From: Drosophila pseudoobscura
Lineage: Eukaryota; Arthropoda; Insecta; Diptera; Drosophilidae
Assembly: GCF_009870125.1 (NCBI RefSeq)
Contig: NC_046680.1
Coordinates: 4,712,001 to 4,776,000 of the forward strand
Direction: 5' to 3'
DNA: 64,000 bases
How positions within the stretch are numbered: position 1 is the first letter of the stretch; the number at the start of each line of letters is the position of its first letter. Position numbers and translations under genes: made by a program. The notes beneath the pieces were generated by a model. It saw only the letters and a program-made list of their open reading frames with translations. It ran no database searches and was not told where the DNA came from. Shown one piece after another: positions 37,062-50,195 of this stretch.

Positions 37062-40000
37062 CGCCTTAGTGGAATAGTAGTGTAAATGACCTCTCGAGAT
37101 AAAATTGTGGCCACAAAGCAAACGATGACAGGCATCGCTGCTGCTGCTCTGCTACTGCTCTGCAGCTGCTCTGCTACTGCTCTGCTGCAGATCTGCAGTG
37201 CTCGCAGAGTTGCAATTTCCTTTGCAGTGCGGAAATAAGTTTTTGTTTTCTTCTTTTTTTGGCAATTGACAGACTTAAATCTGGTTTTCATATTTACATA
37301 TATACATATGCCTGCATTGGATATACAAAACATTGACCCAGTTATCGTGCGGTTGCACTTAAATCATAAGCCTACAACTGGTCGAGCGAGTATGTACATA
37401 CATACATATGTACATACATATGTATGTATAGCTAAAATGTATCTGCATATTTCTTATCCACGGCTCGGCGGAAGCAGGCGGCGTTTTCCCAACGTGAAGA
37501 TAAACGCTCTGGATGCTTGGGAAATCCAGAGCAGAGGCCACCGAACCGAGCTGGGGGTCAGGCCTGCTGCAGATCGTGCTCTGACCCCTCGGAACGGGGG
37601 AGGCCGTTCTTTTGGGCAGTAGCCAAATTACCAAATCGTGCATTAACAAAAACAACAGAGCACCACAAAAAGTCGCTTCCCAACAGGAAAACAACAATTT
37701 CGCAAAATACCCCAAAGAAGAAGAGCAAAAAAAAACAATGGGAACAAAAAGGGGAATGCTGGATTGAGCAGGCCAAACTTTAGATACCCTTACCTTTAGA
37801 AAATACAAACATCCAGAAAGAATCAAGAACTTGTTTGATCTGTTGGGTTCTACGCCTCTTTTTTCAAGGGTACATCAATGGGAATCAAAAGGGAACTGGA
37901 AACTCTGGAATCAGGGATCTGTGGAATAAGCCCGCATCAAGACACACACACACACACATACAGCACACACACACACACACAAATGTCAAGTTGATGATGA
38001 TGACGATGCTTTTGTTGGAGTTGTGTGGTGTCTAGGCCGGGATACGTTTTAATTCCAACTACGCATAATTTTCCGCCCTATTTACTCTCTCTCTCTCTCT
38101 CTCTCTCTCTCCCTGTAGCCTGCGGTTTCACTGAGATTTCTGTTGAAACAGAAGCGGAAGCTGCGTTGTGGGGTAAAAGGGAGATTTGTATACACAACTC
38201 GCATGTCTTGTTGCATGTTGCATGGATTTCTATTACAGGAAGCGACTTGACTGACAGTCCCAGAGAAGCGGCGGCAAATGCTGCCAGACACCACTTCTGT
38301 CAAGGGCGACAGAGCTGTTGTTGCTGTTAATTGCTCACCAAATGATGGACGCACACGCACCTCTCTTTCCAGTCCCTCTCTCCCCCCCTCTCCTTGAGAG
38401 CAGCGCAATTATGCGTAAATGCAGATGAGTGAGTACGTTTAGGGCAGACCGGCAACGCGTCCGTGTCCGAGCAACCGCTCGGAAGACTAGGGCTCGGCAG
38501 AGCGGCAGAGGCAAGGAACCAAGAAAGCTTTAACGGCATTTCTTGGAGGCGAGCGCTTTAACGACTGAGAAGGTGCTGAGTAACAATTATTCTTGGGCTA
38601 CAGCTAATTCCGTTTAAAAGTAAAAACCAGCTGATAAACCAATCAAGAAAAAACTATAGTATGAGCCATATGTTGACCGATATCAGGGCTGTGTTGTATG
38701 CCACATTGTGGTTCACACTCTTAAAATAGGCATTGTTTCAGGAAAATCAACAAAGCTTGGAACTTGGATAGTGTTCTTATCGGTGGGAAATGGTTTGCAA
38801 GTCTGAGGGTTTCCACTCTTAAAATGTGACACATTTCCTTTGGAGGAAGCACTTTCGTTTCGGCACTGCTTCTCCTTCGTAAAGCAACAATCAGATAATC
38901 CACTGCTGGAAACTGTCTTATCCACTCCATCTATTTATGTACGAATGTTTGTCTTTCCAAGTTCCAAGGGGATTCCGGTTAAACAAATAATATTACAGCT
39001 GCATATAAATGTGTGGGACAGAGAGAGGTCTGCTATGGGACTTGGGCTTCTGCCAGATTTATACGGTACGAGGTGTCGTCTCTATCTAATGCCGCAAGGT
39101 AAACGATACTTTGTAGATGGCAATTGTTGTGCATCCGAGAGCGCCGAGAGCCCCCATGACTTTACACTTTCACCGGCAACAAACCGGCAACAACGACAAC
39201 AGTGAGCATCTGTGGCCAGCCGCCAAGTGTCGAGATGTCTCGGCCCTTGGTCTCTCCGTGGGTCTGGGGTGGATCTGGGGTGGATCAGGGGCCTGGCTCC
39301 AGTCGAGCCAGCTGGGAAAGCGAGATGCTGGGCCGTTCAAAAAAGAACGCATAAAACGATGATGATAATCTAAAGATCAAGTTTTTTATATTGCTCGAAC
39401 AAAATCGACAACGTCACCACGCACACATACACCAGCATTTAAGTGTGTTTATCTGCGAGTATGTGTGATTTTCTATCTTTAGCGTCATCTGTGCTTTGCC
39501 TTGCATTTTCATTCCATTTGATGTTTCTTTTTTTTCTGATTTCTCTGCTTCTTTCTGGGATTCGGTGAGGGCATCTGCTTTTCCTCTGCCCCCACAAACA
39601 CACACAGTCTCGTATGGCGCGTCATTAACCCAAATTTTCTATGAATAAAATATAGCGCAAAAAGGAAAATACTCAATGTTTATGGTGGAGCAATATTGAG
39701 CGGATTTCTTGTTTTTTTTTTCGTTGCTTTCTGTTTTCGAGTTTTGTTCTCAATTAATTGAATAATTCGCAGCTCGTTTCGAGGGCTGCTGAAATGCGTC
39801 CAATCTATTGGATAATAGGCTGTTAGCCTGATAACCTGATTGATAAGGTTTCTGGTTATGCTTCGGTTGTGTTATCTAATCAGCAGGGACTCGGGAAGCA
39901 CAATCGATTTGCTTTTGCCACACGTGTTGCAAGCTATGTACTATCGATCGCAAGACAGTGAGAGAGTGGGAGTGAGAGGTAGAACCAACCAAAAAGTAGA

Positions 40001-41279
40001 ACAGAAAACATAAATATTTCGCAACAACAAACGCCCACAAATCTGCAGACACCACACAACCAGTCTGTGTGTGTGTACATATATGTTTGCATGTGTGTGG
40101 GTTCCCTCTGGAAATAAACTTTCGGCATTTAGCCACGTTTAATCGATTTGTGCATACATTTATGTACATATGTATGTATGTACGTACGTATGTTTACACA
40201 TGGCGGGGCACAGAACAGATCTACTTTGGCCCCACAACCCATGGGGGGAGGGAGAGAGAGACAGGCGATACAGAGATATGGCATTGCCTTACAGCATGTT
40301 TCGGGCTATATTAAGAGATTTTCCACTCGCATGATCATGATAAATCGATGAAATTAGCATCAGCCTGTGGGAAAACTTATTAGAATGTGAAAATATTTCG
40401 CAGGCAAATGAAAAGCGAACTTGCAAAGTCACAGATTTACATACTACAAAAACATACGCATGAACCTCGAAAATTGATACTTTCTGAAAAGCAGTGAAAT
40501 TTATAATAATTGTAAAATAGACTCAGGGAAAAAGACTTAAATATTCTGTTAGTATTTAAATCATATGTGTACATACATATGTATGTGTGTACGTATTTCC
40601 TTTCGGCTCCTTTTATCTCCTAATTCTTCTCCTTGTGCCCGCGCACACAGTTGCTCTTCCTATTCTTCTTTGTCCGCTTTTGCCGCGCCATTTTCTTGTT
40701 AGTGTTAAACAAAAGTGCCGTTAGTTAACCGGCGTATGGTACTCTCGCACTTTTTCACGTCTGCTTGTGTGTTGTCTGCCGGTTTCATAATCACGTTCTC
40801 TTCTTTGTCTTTTGTTCTTCTGTTGCCTTTTCCACTCCTGGTCTCTTGTTTGGACTCTTCTTCTTTTGCTGTCTTTCCATCTCCTGCCTCTCATTCTGCT
40901 TCCATCACTTCTCATGATTCGTTGAGTACTTTGTAGCTCTCCGCGTTTTTTGTTTGTTTTGCTATCTCCTTGTTCTCTTTGGTCTTTGCAGAGCTTTTGT
41001 TTTGCCCGCATTTGGAATGGACAAGAGACTTCCTCAACCATTTCGGCCTGGCCATAATTAATGCCCATATGAGGGCGCAAGAAGGAAATCCATTAGAGTG
41101 TCGGTTTTATAGCTGAACTCTTGACATTCTCGTTCGTTCTTGCCACGACACACGCGACACAGCACCAAGAAGTCCCGGAGAGGAATCGAGGCGGCTTTAC
41201 GTGGCGGAAAAGCCAGCAAAATCGAAAGTAGTTACGAAATAGGCCGAATAGGTCAGCACCGAGAGTGGGCGTGCCTCAA

Positions 41280-41280
41280 A

Positions 41281-41311
<31 letters not shown>
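41280..41311. repeat. CATA tetranucleotide run
   Basis: About seven CATA units continuing into TATATTTATATGTACATATACATA. Confidence 0.9.
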
Positions 41312-41313
<2 letters not shown>

Positions 41314-44300
41314 TTATATGTACATATACATAAAATGAAGTGTGTATGTATAAATGGATTCACGCCTCTCCATGAATCCATTCATCCAACCATCCCAACC
41401 AGCCAAATGCACACCCATGCAGTCCACTAATCAAACGAAAACGAAATTCGTTTGGCGAGTGGCGAGTGGGCGCCCAGACAAACGACACAAGCAACCGTTA
41501 CAAACTGCAGCCGCAGCAGCGGCAGCGGCGACGGCAGCAGTGGCGGCGTCATGCAAACAAATGCAGTCATTCAGTCAGTAAGAAAAATTGAGCCTGGAAA
41601 TGTTCCCAGCCATTTTTTTTTTTGCTCACCAATTGACAAGCCGGCTCAAAATAGTGCCCGGACAGCCTTCTTGCTTGCAGTATTATCCGAAAATAAAATC
41701 CAAAAAATAACGTATGCTGCATAATTAAAAATTACACGGCTGAAAGGTAACGGTAAAAGCATCGGAGAGCAAACAGAGTTTACGTAAATGCTTTTTCGTT
41801 GTCTTTGCTTCGCTTCGCGTCGTTTCGCTACTCCTCGATTTCCCTTGCTCGTCGTTGCCCAGGGTATGATGTTTTCTGCAGACGCAAGTAACACCCGAAT
41901 ATCTAGATAGACACCCAAAACACGATTAGAGGTGGAACAACCAAATTTGATCCCCACGCATCTGACGTTTTGATTTCAATTTTTGCCAAGCCTCCACGTC
42001 GCCCTCTCAATTATGTACACACATATAGGAGTATATAACTGGGGCGTACAATATGTACATAAATTATTGTGCAAAAAACTACCTTCGATTAGGGGGTATC
42101 CAATGGTAGTATAGAGCTTCCCTACGTTATTTGTTTAGCAATTGTGTTGGGCTCTGGAGAAGAACCAAGTCGCCAGCCTACTGTGTTTGCCTATGCACCG
42201 GGAGCCGGGAGGCCTTTCTCCATAAAGATACGATTATTTATATTTATTTGAGTGTGTGTTCCTTTTGTGCAGTCTTGTTTGCATTTTATTAAGACGCAAG
42301 TTTGCTGTTGATTCAGCGCAGGAGCAGGCGCAGGCAATGGAATACCCTCATGCCCGACAGCTGTTTGCGGTTAATTTTTTTCATTTTCCTTCTGTCTTGT
42401 TAGCATTTTCTCGTGTTCTCTCCTTTTATTTTTGGCAATTGCGCCAGCAGGTGTGCCAGCATCCGGATTGAGTTACTCTAGGAGCGGGTTGGCCGAGAAT
42501 CAGATAGACCCGGGCCAACATTTTCTGCTCTTTTGGTCAAGGTATCATTTATCATTATCGTCAGCCAGGATAGACTTTCAAATTTGTTGAATTTTGTACA
42601 CTTACAGAGAGCGTTATTATTGTTACCAGAAAGAATTTAAGCTTTGCGTAGAAAGGCGATCAACAGCTGCCACACTAACAAGGGATCTGAAAGGGTATCG
42701 TGTGAGTGCATCGCCATTCGACATTCTAGGCGTATCGTTTACGAGAGAAGACGAATCCGCTAAGAACGAAACCTTTTGTGTCTAATATTGGGTAAAAAAG
42801 TGTGTAAACAAATGTGCGAAAAATCTAGAATCACGAGCAGCCCAAGCCCATCCCAGAAACAACTGAAATGTGGAATAATATTAAAAATAATTACCGCTTA
42901 TCTCTTCCATTAGAAAAAGAGAGCAAAGTCGTTTGAAAGGTACGCAAACACACACACACACACATATACACATTAGCCGAAAGGGCGTCGTGACATTACA
43001 AACAAAAACGTGCGATAAGAGAGCATGACTGTGGAGAAGGAGAAGGAGAGGCAGAGACATTCCTCACATAAACAGTTATTATTCTGATGAGTTTGGACGA
43101 GTGTCAACGTGCTGCTCCGGTTCCTGTTCCGATTAGGGGAACCCTTCCAGCTGCAAGCCAGAACAGAACCAACCCCAAAAAAATAAAGCTGACCCCAGCC
43201 TAAGTCGGGTTTATTTCATTGAAGATAACGAAACAATTCAGGTAAAATCTTGAACAAAGATGAACAGGGAGAAGGAGAGCATAGCCTGCACTTGCGCAAA
43301 TAGAGCAGCAACAGACGGAAACTTCAAAAGGGGAGTTTGTACGAGTGCTGTTTCGGTCTGGTCTGGCAATGAAAGGAGTTTTCATGGCTGACTGGAATAG
43401 ACACTGGAAGTCCTTGGTGCTGCTACTGCTGCTATCTATCCTCTTCTCACTGGAAGCTGGTCATACTTGTTGGTCAGGGAACGGAACTGCAGCTGCCTCC
43501 ACCCCGTCCTACACAATCTCTTTTATAATTAGCCCACTCCAAATGAGGCCAAGTGCTTTCTTGATTTTGCTTTTTTGTTCTTGATTTATCTGCTCAACAC
43601 ACACAAGGAAAGGGGAGAAGGAGAGCAAAGCAACACTTGAAGGATACTTACAATGCACTCTCCTCTCTCCAAGCAGTCGGCGTGCATCTGCTTTCAGCAC
43701 ACAAAAAAGTATCCCACGGAGCCGTAAATGCAGTCGTTTGTTTGCGATTTCGGGATGCTGCCGCTGCTGCTGCAAACAATTAAGCGTTTCCTCCCCTTCA
43801 GACCATCCTGTGGTTGTTGTTGTAGCATTGCATTCCAGGCGGCAAAAGCGCACAAAGGAGTGTGTGCCCGTGTGAGTGCTCCACGCTCTCCCAGCCAGCC
43901 CTCAACTCCTGCTCCTGCTTTTCCTCCCACTCTCCGTCCGCCTCCTGGTTTGGCTGGTCTGTGTTGTTCAAACAAACTACCCCGAGCGGCGCGGCACCGT
44001 TGATCCTGTCCTTTGCCTCTCCTGTAGTTGTTGTTGCTTTTGTTATACACTCACAGACACGGGACACGCACACACACATTCACTGGCATGGCAGACAGAC
44101 GCTTAATTTCTGTTTGCCTTTGAAAATTGCATAAATTATTCGCTTTTCAACTCGAAATCCGAACCATACACACTTTTCCCTCCTCCTTGCAATTCGGTTT
44201 CGGTGATTTTTCTCGCGCACTTTTCGCACTCCTTTTTTCATCGGCCAGACAACAGTTAGATGTCTCTTTAACTGTTATTTTATGCCTTATTTTCGATTAC

Positions 44301-44434
44301 TTGTAATTTTTCGACAGCATTCTCGGTTTCTTTCGTTTTGCGTTTCGGTATCATCGACGCGACGACTCAGGTTCGTATTTTCTTATAGACAAACAAAAAC
44401 AGACAACCCGCAAACACAGCTCTAAACCACTTAC

Positions 44435-44594
44435 AGCGGCGTCAGGGTACAGAAACTCTATGAATAATGCCGACTGGCACTAGAACACATTTTAATTCAA
44501 ATTCAAAGGCGCCTTCAGTTTACATTTGTTTTAAAAAATAGCAACAGCCACCGCGTAACCGACGGCCAACGGGAAAAATTCGACAATGCAGAAA
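44435..44594 (-). other. mim: Probable 5' UTR exon of mim
   Basis: On the minus strand a housekeeping promoter cluster ends near 44595, and a good donor (GTAAGT at 44434-44429) lies 160 nt further on with no strong start codon context between. This arrangement fits a non-coding first exon of mim, whose coding start is at 35460. There is no other minus-strand gene between for which it could serve. Confidence 0.45.
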
Positions 44595-44694
44595 CAGTGT
44601 GACCGCGGACTTATCGATAAAATATACCGTCCTACCCTCAGAAATATACCGCAACATACCGCCTCATTTTCAAAATATACCGTAAATATACTGA
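44595..44694 (-). promoter_or_regulatory. mim: Motif 1 / DRE / Motif 6-like promoter cluster (mim)
   Basis: Minus strand carries GGTCACACTG (44595-44604, core-promoter Motif 1, bound by M1BP), a perfect TATCGATA DRE (44612-44619) and three GGTATATTT-type Motif 6 sites between 44622 and 44692. These elements are typical of TATA-less broadly expressed Drosophila promoters and their order suits transcription leftward into mim. Confidence 0.65.
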
Positions 44695-46240
44695 CAAATT
44701 CAAGTTCTTTTTCCATATTCCTCGATTTTGATCTTCCGTCGAATATTACTAGCTATATAGAACATTTAGCCATGCCCACATAGTTTTATACGATTAATGA
44801 ATCAATTTTCTACAAGATTGGATAGTTTTTAATCCTTGCTTTTATTGTATTTATTATAAAAAAAGGGTTAAACGAAAAAGTTCAACAAAAAAAAAGTCGC
44901 AATGTTACTGGTATTTGAAGACGTGATGCGTGTATAGCCTTTGTACACCCTATTTCGCTAATTTTATATGAAGATCAAACGTAATTTATTAAGACCTTTT
45001 CTCAAATTGATATTCTTTAGACATATTCAAGTACATTATTAGTATCTTGTATATGTTTATGTCGATCCTGATACCTACTGAGCCTTGGAAGGCAAACGTA
45101 TTCACAATTCTATAACATCCATTTCCCCCAGGGTATGTGTGCATGGCATTAGCAACACGTTTGTGTATCGAATGGGACTCATTGTTGCTAAAGCGAAACT
45201 GCGGCGAATCGGGTATTGCCTATTTCAAGCTATATAGATGCCCACTTAGATTTATCCCATAGATAAATACATTTTTTACAAGATTGCTTCTTTTAATTAT
45301 CTTAACGTATTTTATTTTGACTAAAATACGGTTTTCAAATAAATGTTGCCGCAACAGTCTGTATGGAATGTGCAACATTGTGTATGGAATGGGACTCATT
45401 GTTGCTAAAGCGAACTGCGGCGAATTCAAATTCGATTCAAAAAACGACCAATTCTTTGTTCCGTTGAATAATACTATCTATATAAAACATTTAGCCATGC
45501 CCACTCAATTTTGTACGATTGATGAATCAATTCTATACATGATTGGCCTATTCGAAATAATTTCATTTATTGGATTTCTATATAGCATTGAAAATTAAAT
45601 TAATAGATTGATGAAATTGACTAAAATACCATGGGAGCGCGGCGAAAACCAGTATTTCTACAGTATAACCCTCAGAATAGCACCGAAATATACCGCCTCA
45701 TTTTAAAAATATACCTTAAATACTGACAAATTCAAATTCTATTTTACATTTTCCTCGTTTTTGATATTCCATTGAATAATGCTGACTAACTAAATCTCTC
45801 ATAGTTTTATCCCAATGATGAATACATTTTCTACAAGATTGGATAGTTTTTAATCCTTGCTTCTATTCTATTTACTGTAAAAAAGGTTTAAACGAAAACC
45901 TTATAGTATAGGCCGTAGTATAGGCCTTTGTATACCCTATTTTGATAATTTTATATGAAAGTATAAATATTGATATGAAGATAAAACGTAACTAATAAAG
46001 ACCTTTTCTCAAATTGACATTTTTTAAACATATTCATGTATATGATGAGTGTTTTGTATATATATCTCGATCCTGATACCTATTCTTGGTCCCTACAAGA
46101 AGACAATAAGCTTTAAAATATCGTTGAAATGTTGAAAATAATATTAAATAATATTGAATAATATTATAATATATTGAAAATAAATTGTTTTTGCTTGGGA
46201 TGACAAACATATTCATAATTCTACAATATCCTTTTTCCTA
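44625..46240 (+). repeat. Dispersed AT-rich repeat, copy 2 (longest)
   Basis: Same family as 2290-3720 (opposite orientation) and 62420-63070 (same orientation). It begins with an AAATATACCG-type array, then GCCATGCCCACATA, CTACAAGATTGGATAG, CTTGCTTTTATTG, a GTGATGCGTGTATAGCC block, AAGACCTTTTCTCAAATTGA, CGATCCTGATACC and CATTGTTGCTAAAGCGAA. Much of this is repeated in a second, diverged round from about 45360 onward, with another ATACCG array near 45665-45725. No coding capacity was seen. Confidence 0.8.
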
Positions 46241-47345
46241 GGGTATGCAGAATGCCAATGTTGCGGGACATGCTGCTCGATTTCTCGGCACATGAGTCTG
46301 GCCCATAAAAATTGAATTTGCCAACGGTAATGTGTCTGGAATGTTGCAGGGAAATTGTTGCGTCGAAAAATCACTCCGCGAAAAGAGGATATCCCACAAT
46401 GAAAGGGAGAAAAATCCCAAGAAACGGATACGAGAAGTGCGTGCTTTTTTCCTGTTGCCCTTTTAGCTCAATCAAAATTAAGCTTGTTATAGCTCATTCA
46501 AAATTACGCTCTCCCGGCTCAGTTTTTCGTTGCATGTATCAACAAGAAAGAGCACCCCTGTGACCATCTGACCCTCACAAATATAGCGTAAATATACCGA
46601 TGAAAAAAATAACTTAGCCAACCCCTTTAAAAATAACTGTATTTTGGTGCGATAATCGAAACGCATTTGGCGGTTAAATATCATTATGTTAAAAATCACA
46701 ATACTATTTATTTATACCATATATACTTTTTATCGAAATGGCAATTCAATTCTAGCTATGGTTGAAAATAACATTTTTCCGATCTGAAAATGGACCTTTT
46801 AATTAAGCTGCTTCTTAATAAAGGCAAGAGGTTTTTATCAGAACTACTTGTCTTTGACAAAAATGTACAAACTTTCGTTGAGATAGATTAAAGCCTTAAA
46901 TTGGTTTATATATTCTATTCATGATCGAGACAGTATTATAATTTGCAAGGGTATTTCAAATTATTCTCATTCCATTATGCAGAGTATTGTCCAGCAACAT
47001 GTGCATGTTTCCCAGCGCCACCTAGTTGTCGTAATACCCATCTTTTGTCACATCCAGCTGCTGGCATGGAAAAATTATCAACAATGTACGGCTATTCTGA
47101 TCATCAGTGGCCCAAATTCGCAATTTTTCAAATTTATATGTATATTTATTTGTTCAGGTTGTTGATCTTGGTGCAGTAAGTATAAATAAAATCATCGTCT
47201 GCATTATCACACAAGACCGGAGCTTAAAGAAATTAACAAACTTAGTGCAAATAAAGATATAAAAACAAATAAAAACTTTGTACAATAAAAAATACAGAGG
47301 AAAACAATACAAAATAGTAAGTCCAGGGGCTGGCTAGCACTGCCC
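46240..47345. other. Non-coding between repeat and P450 gene
   Basis: Contains one isolated ATACCG/ACTTAGCC stretch near 46575-46625 resembling the Ufsp1 promoter region, and minus-strand AATAAA candidates near 47150 for the P450 transcript. No exon supported. Confidence 0.45.
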
Positions 47346-48863
47346 TTAGTTGTCCACCCGCTCCACATTCAGATGAATGTCCGTTTTTGGCATTAACAGC
47401 AGCCTGCCATTGTCATACTCCAGGGGAATTGTCGTCTTGGAACAGGGCGTGTATCTGTGGTATTGGAGTAGGGTCACCAGTCCCACCAGCAGCTCCTGCT
47501 CCACGAACTGGGCGGCTATACAACCGCGCAAGCCGTCGCCAAAGGGCAGAAAGGACATGGCCGGCCGGGTTCGTTTGGCTTCGGTCTCAAAGCGATCCGG
47601 ATCAAATCGCAAGGGTTCCTCATAGATGGCAGGATCCCGGTGAATCGCTGCCGTGGGTATGAGAACATTGTTACCCCGTGCTATGACAAATACCGATCCG
47701 GGCAGCTCAAACTCTTTGGTGGCTCGGCGCAACAAGAAAGGATAAGGTGTGTGCAGGCGCAGCGTTTCTGGAGGAGCAAGTCAAGATCAGGATGTGTGTG
47801 TGGTATGGAATTTCACCCACTTACCATTCAGAACTTGCTTCGTGTACAGCAGCTCCTTCAGCCCTTCCGTTGTCAGTTGTCCGCTGTGTTGTTCCAGAGT
47901 CTTTCGAATCTCTGCTCTGACTCGATCCTGCAGCTCCGGCTGCCGCGCCAATTCGTAGAGACAAAAGCTGAGGGTGGCATTTAGGGGAACCAGTCCGGCC
48001 AGGATGAAGCCAAAGGCCTGTGCTGCAATCTGGACATCGTCCAGTGGCTGGTCCATGTTTGAATATAGCTGCAGGAAGGTCTGCAGTGGCTGGCGATCCC
48101 TCCTACGCTGTTCCTGCAGCTGTCCGAGCACCACCTTTTGAAAGTAGGCCATGGCCGATACGGCGTAGCTCTTGTGATTGAGCAGCTGCGCGAGTAGGGG
48201 GAACTCCAATGCCAGATAGGCACGCCACAGACTGAACTTGCCCCAGTAGCTTTGGGTCCACCGGCGGAACTCCGTGTGATCGGCTGACAGTCCAAAAGCC
48301 ATCGAGGCCACCACGTCCAAGTTATAGCTGTCCACCAGCTCGTTGATGTTCAGGGTCTGCAGACGTTCCTTTCCCAGGCTTCTCTGGACACCCCTGGAGA
48401 TCAGCACGATCCTGGGCAGCAGCTTGTTGATGTTCGCTGGGGTGAACACGCCCGTGGATTGAGCGTGGAGCGCCCGCCACTTGTGCCCGTCCAGCTGTAG
48501 AAGATTTCCCGATAGCAGCTCAGAGCCGTCATTGCTATATAGACCTCGCGTGGTGAAGTTTCCAGCGTGTTTGACGAGAATGTGGCGCACCAGCTCAAGG
48601 TCCAGCACCAAAACGAACGGCTTGAGGCATGCAAAGAAGCCAACGAATGGCGCTCTTCCTTTGTACTTTGCGTAGATGACTTGCAGGGCGTCCTGCAGAT
48701 GTCTTTTGCCGCCCACAACGCCCTTGATGTTGCCCCAAAAGAACTTTGGCTTCTCGTGCAGAATGCCGCGTCGCTTCCAGTAGCCCAGGCTGATCTTCAC
48801 CAGGGCATAGAAGAGAGAGAGTGCACTGACGGCGGTGAGCAAGGCACGGTGCAGCAGATCCAT
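47346..48863 (-). CDS. Cyp6u1: CYP6-family cytochrome P450 with altered catalytic motifs
   Basis: Two exons, 48863-47825 and 47767-47346, encode 486 residues, close to a normal microsomal P450. An N-terminal membrane anchor (residues 4-27), the ExxR motif (ETLR, split by the intron), the DPDRF segment and the heme-binding loop FLPFGDGLRGCIA with axial Cys429 are present. Two positions depart from the family. The I-helix oxygen-activation motif, usually AGxxT with an acidic residue, reads AGLVPL (289-294), and the Gly normally two residues after the heme Cys is Ala431. Everything else is intact and open, so it looks like a functional protein with changed chemistry rather than a pseudogene. Minus-strand GATA-type sites (CTGATAA) lie near 48990-49030. 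The name rests on family and neighbourhood. Confidence 0.85.
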
Positions 48864-49184
48864 GCTTCTCTTGGCAGACCGGTAGTTGTCTTTTCCCGTT
48901 TTGCTTACTAATGTGTAATGTTTTTTTTTCTGTCTGGCAGTGGCCGTGCCTGTTCGTCGGGTTTGCTGTTTCAGTAGCTAGTGCCGGCACGGGCTTATCA
49001 GTGCCATCGTCATGGAATAGCGGTTATCAGTGGGTTGGCCAAAAAAGCGATAATGTCCATTGAGGGGGAACCGAGCGGGGCAACGAGCGCTAAAATAGAA
49101 GAAAAACGAGGCTATAAACCGGCAGGCTATAGTGTATCGTAATCAATTTGGCTTTGCTTGTTTTATTGGCCAACTTTTCTGAGC

Positions 49185-49945
49185 CTACTGCTGCAGAATG
49201 AGGCACAGATTGTACGTGCTCGTCTGGAACTCGCTGATGTGTATCCAACGGACAAAACCCTGTTCAATTAGTAGCTGCTTGTAGCTGGGCACGTCCGAGC
49301 AATGGGGATCCTAAATTAGAGGGAATTGCGCATCAGTCAGTGGCAGAAATGTGGTCGCCGCAAGTGGGTTAATTGACTCACCACAATCAGCAGATAGACC
49401 TCCCCCGTCTGGGTCCGGTGCCACCCGGCTATGCCCTTGGAGGCCGTATCACTTATGCCGCCCATCGGTATGAAGCCCTGGTATTCCACAAAGTAGCTGC
49501 GGATCTGGCCGAGCACTTCCTGGGAGCACAGTTCCTTCGTGTGTAGGATCTTGCAGGGCAACTTAAAGAGCACATCGATCACGTAGAACTCCTCCAGGGT
49601 GCCAATCCAGCCGCGTGAGCCCTCGAAGCTGGCGGGCTTGTCTGCCAGACTAATCAATATATTCTGAATCTCCCGTATCGAGGGCACATGTTGATCCGCA
49701 TCGCTGCGTTTATTTATAATCCACGAGATGGCCGTCTGCAAGGTGCGATAGCCGCAGCCCCAACCCGCATCCTGGTGCCCGTCGCAGCCGTAATGAAAAT
49801 AGCTGAAACGACCGCGCGTAAGAAATGTTTCGCCATTCTCCGATGGTGGGGCCAGGGCCAGGTGAGGGTTTTCGTGCAGCGCGTATTCGTAAGTCTTCGG
49901 AGAGATGCTCAATCCGACAGGTGCCTGGTCATTATTAACGTCCAT
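49185..49945 (-). CDS. Ufsp1: UFM1-specific cysteine protease 1
   Basis: Two phase-0 exons, 49945-49382 and 49310-49185, encode 229 residues. This is a peptidase of the UFSP family (C78), which trims the UFM1 precursor and removes UFM1 from targets. The catalytic Cys is in AGWGCGYRTLQ (Cys64), and the Asp and His pair lies in DPH at the start of exon 2 (residues 189-191), with the intron falling just before it. Length is short, as expected for UFSP1 rather than UFSP2. The stop is followed by TTTATT (minus AATAAA) near 49162, and the P450 gene follows on the same strand only about 320 nt away. Confidence 0.93.
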
Positions 49946-50195
49946 TGCTCTGCCTTCGACTGATATTCGGGCTGTTAGTGTTTATATCGTGCGAACTTGA
50001 TCGTTCTGGAGCAGATGTATTGATATATCCACGCCTGCTGGGATTGTTTTTGCCACAATTACCTGTTGTTTACCTTATTACCTTTTGGAGTCGCTGCAGT
50101 TTTTTTTTATTTAAATACATACATATACACATATACATATATATACAAACCTATACATATGCAAAAGTGAAATCTCAGCAGTGAAATCGTTCGAA

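Larger units (their letters stand above)
35461..44434. other. 5' intron(s)/5' UTR region of mim
   Basis: About 9 kb without a supportable coding exon. It presumably contains the intron between the 5' UTR exon and the ATG exon; the acceptor for the ATG exon was not fixed. Simple repeats are abundant: CAA run 36570-36602, TC run 37001-37060, CA runs 37942-37980, CATA run 41280-41310, and several ACATATGTATGTAC palindromes (37390-37430, 40160-40190, 40570-40585). Confidence 0.5.

Noticed and set aside
37266..37622. 118-residue plus-strand ORF
   Set aside because: Composition is ordinary non-coding, it includes ACATATGTA repeats, and no domain or splice context supports it.
45284..45598. 104-residue ORF in repeat copy 2
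   Set aside because: Not conserved as a frame in the other repeat copies and has no recognisable domain.
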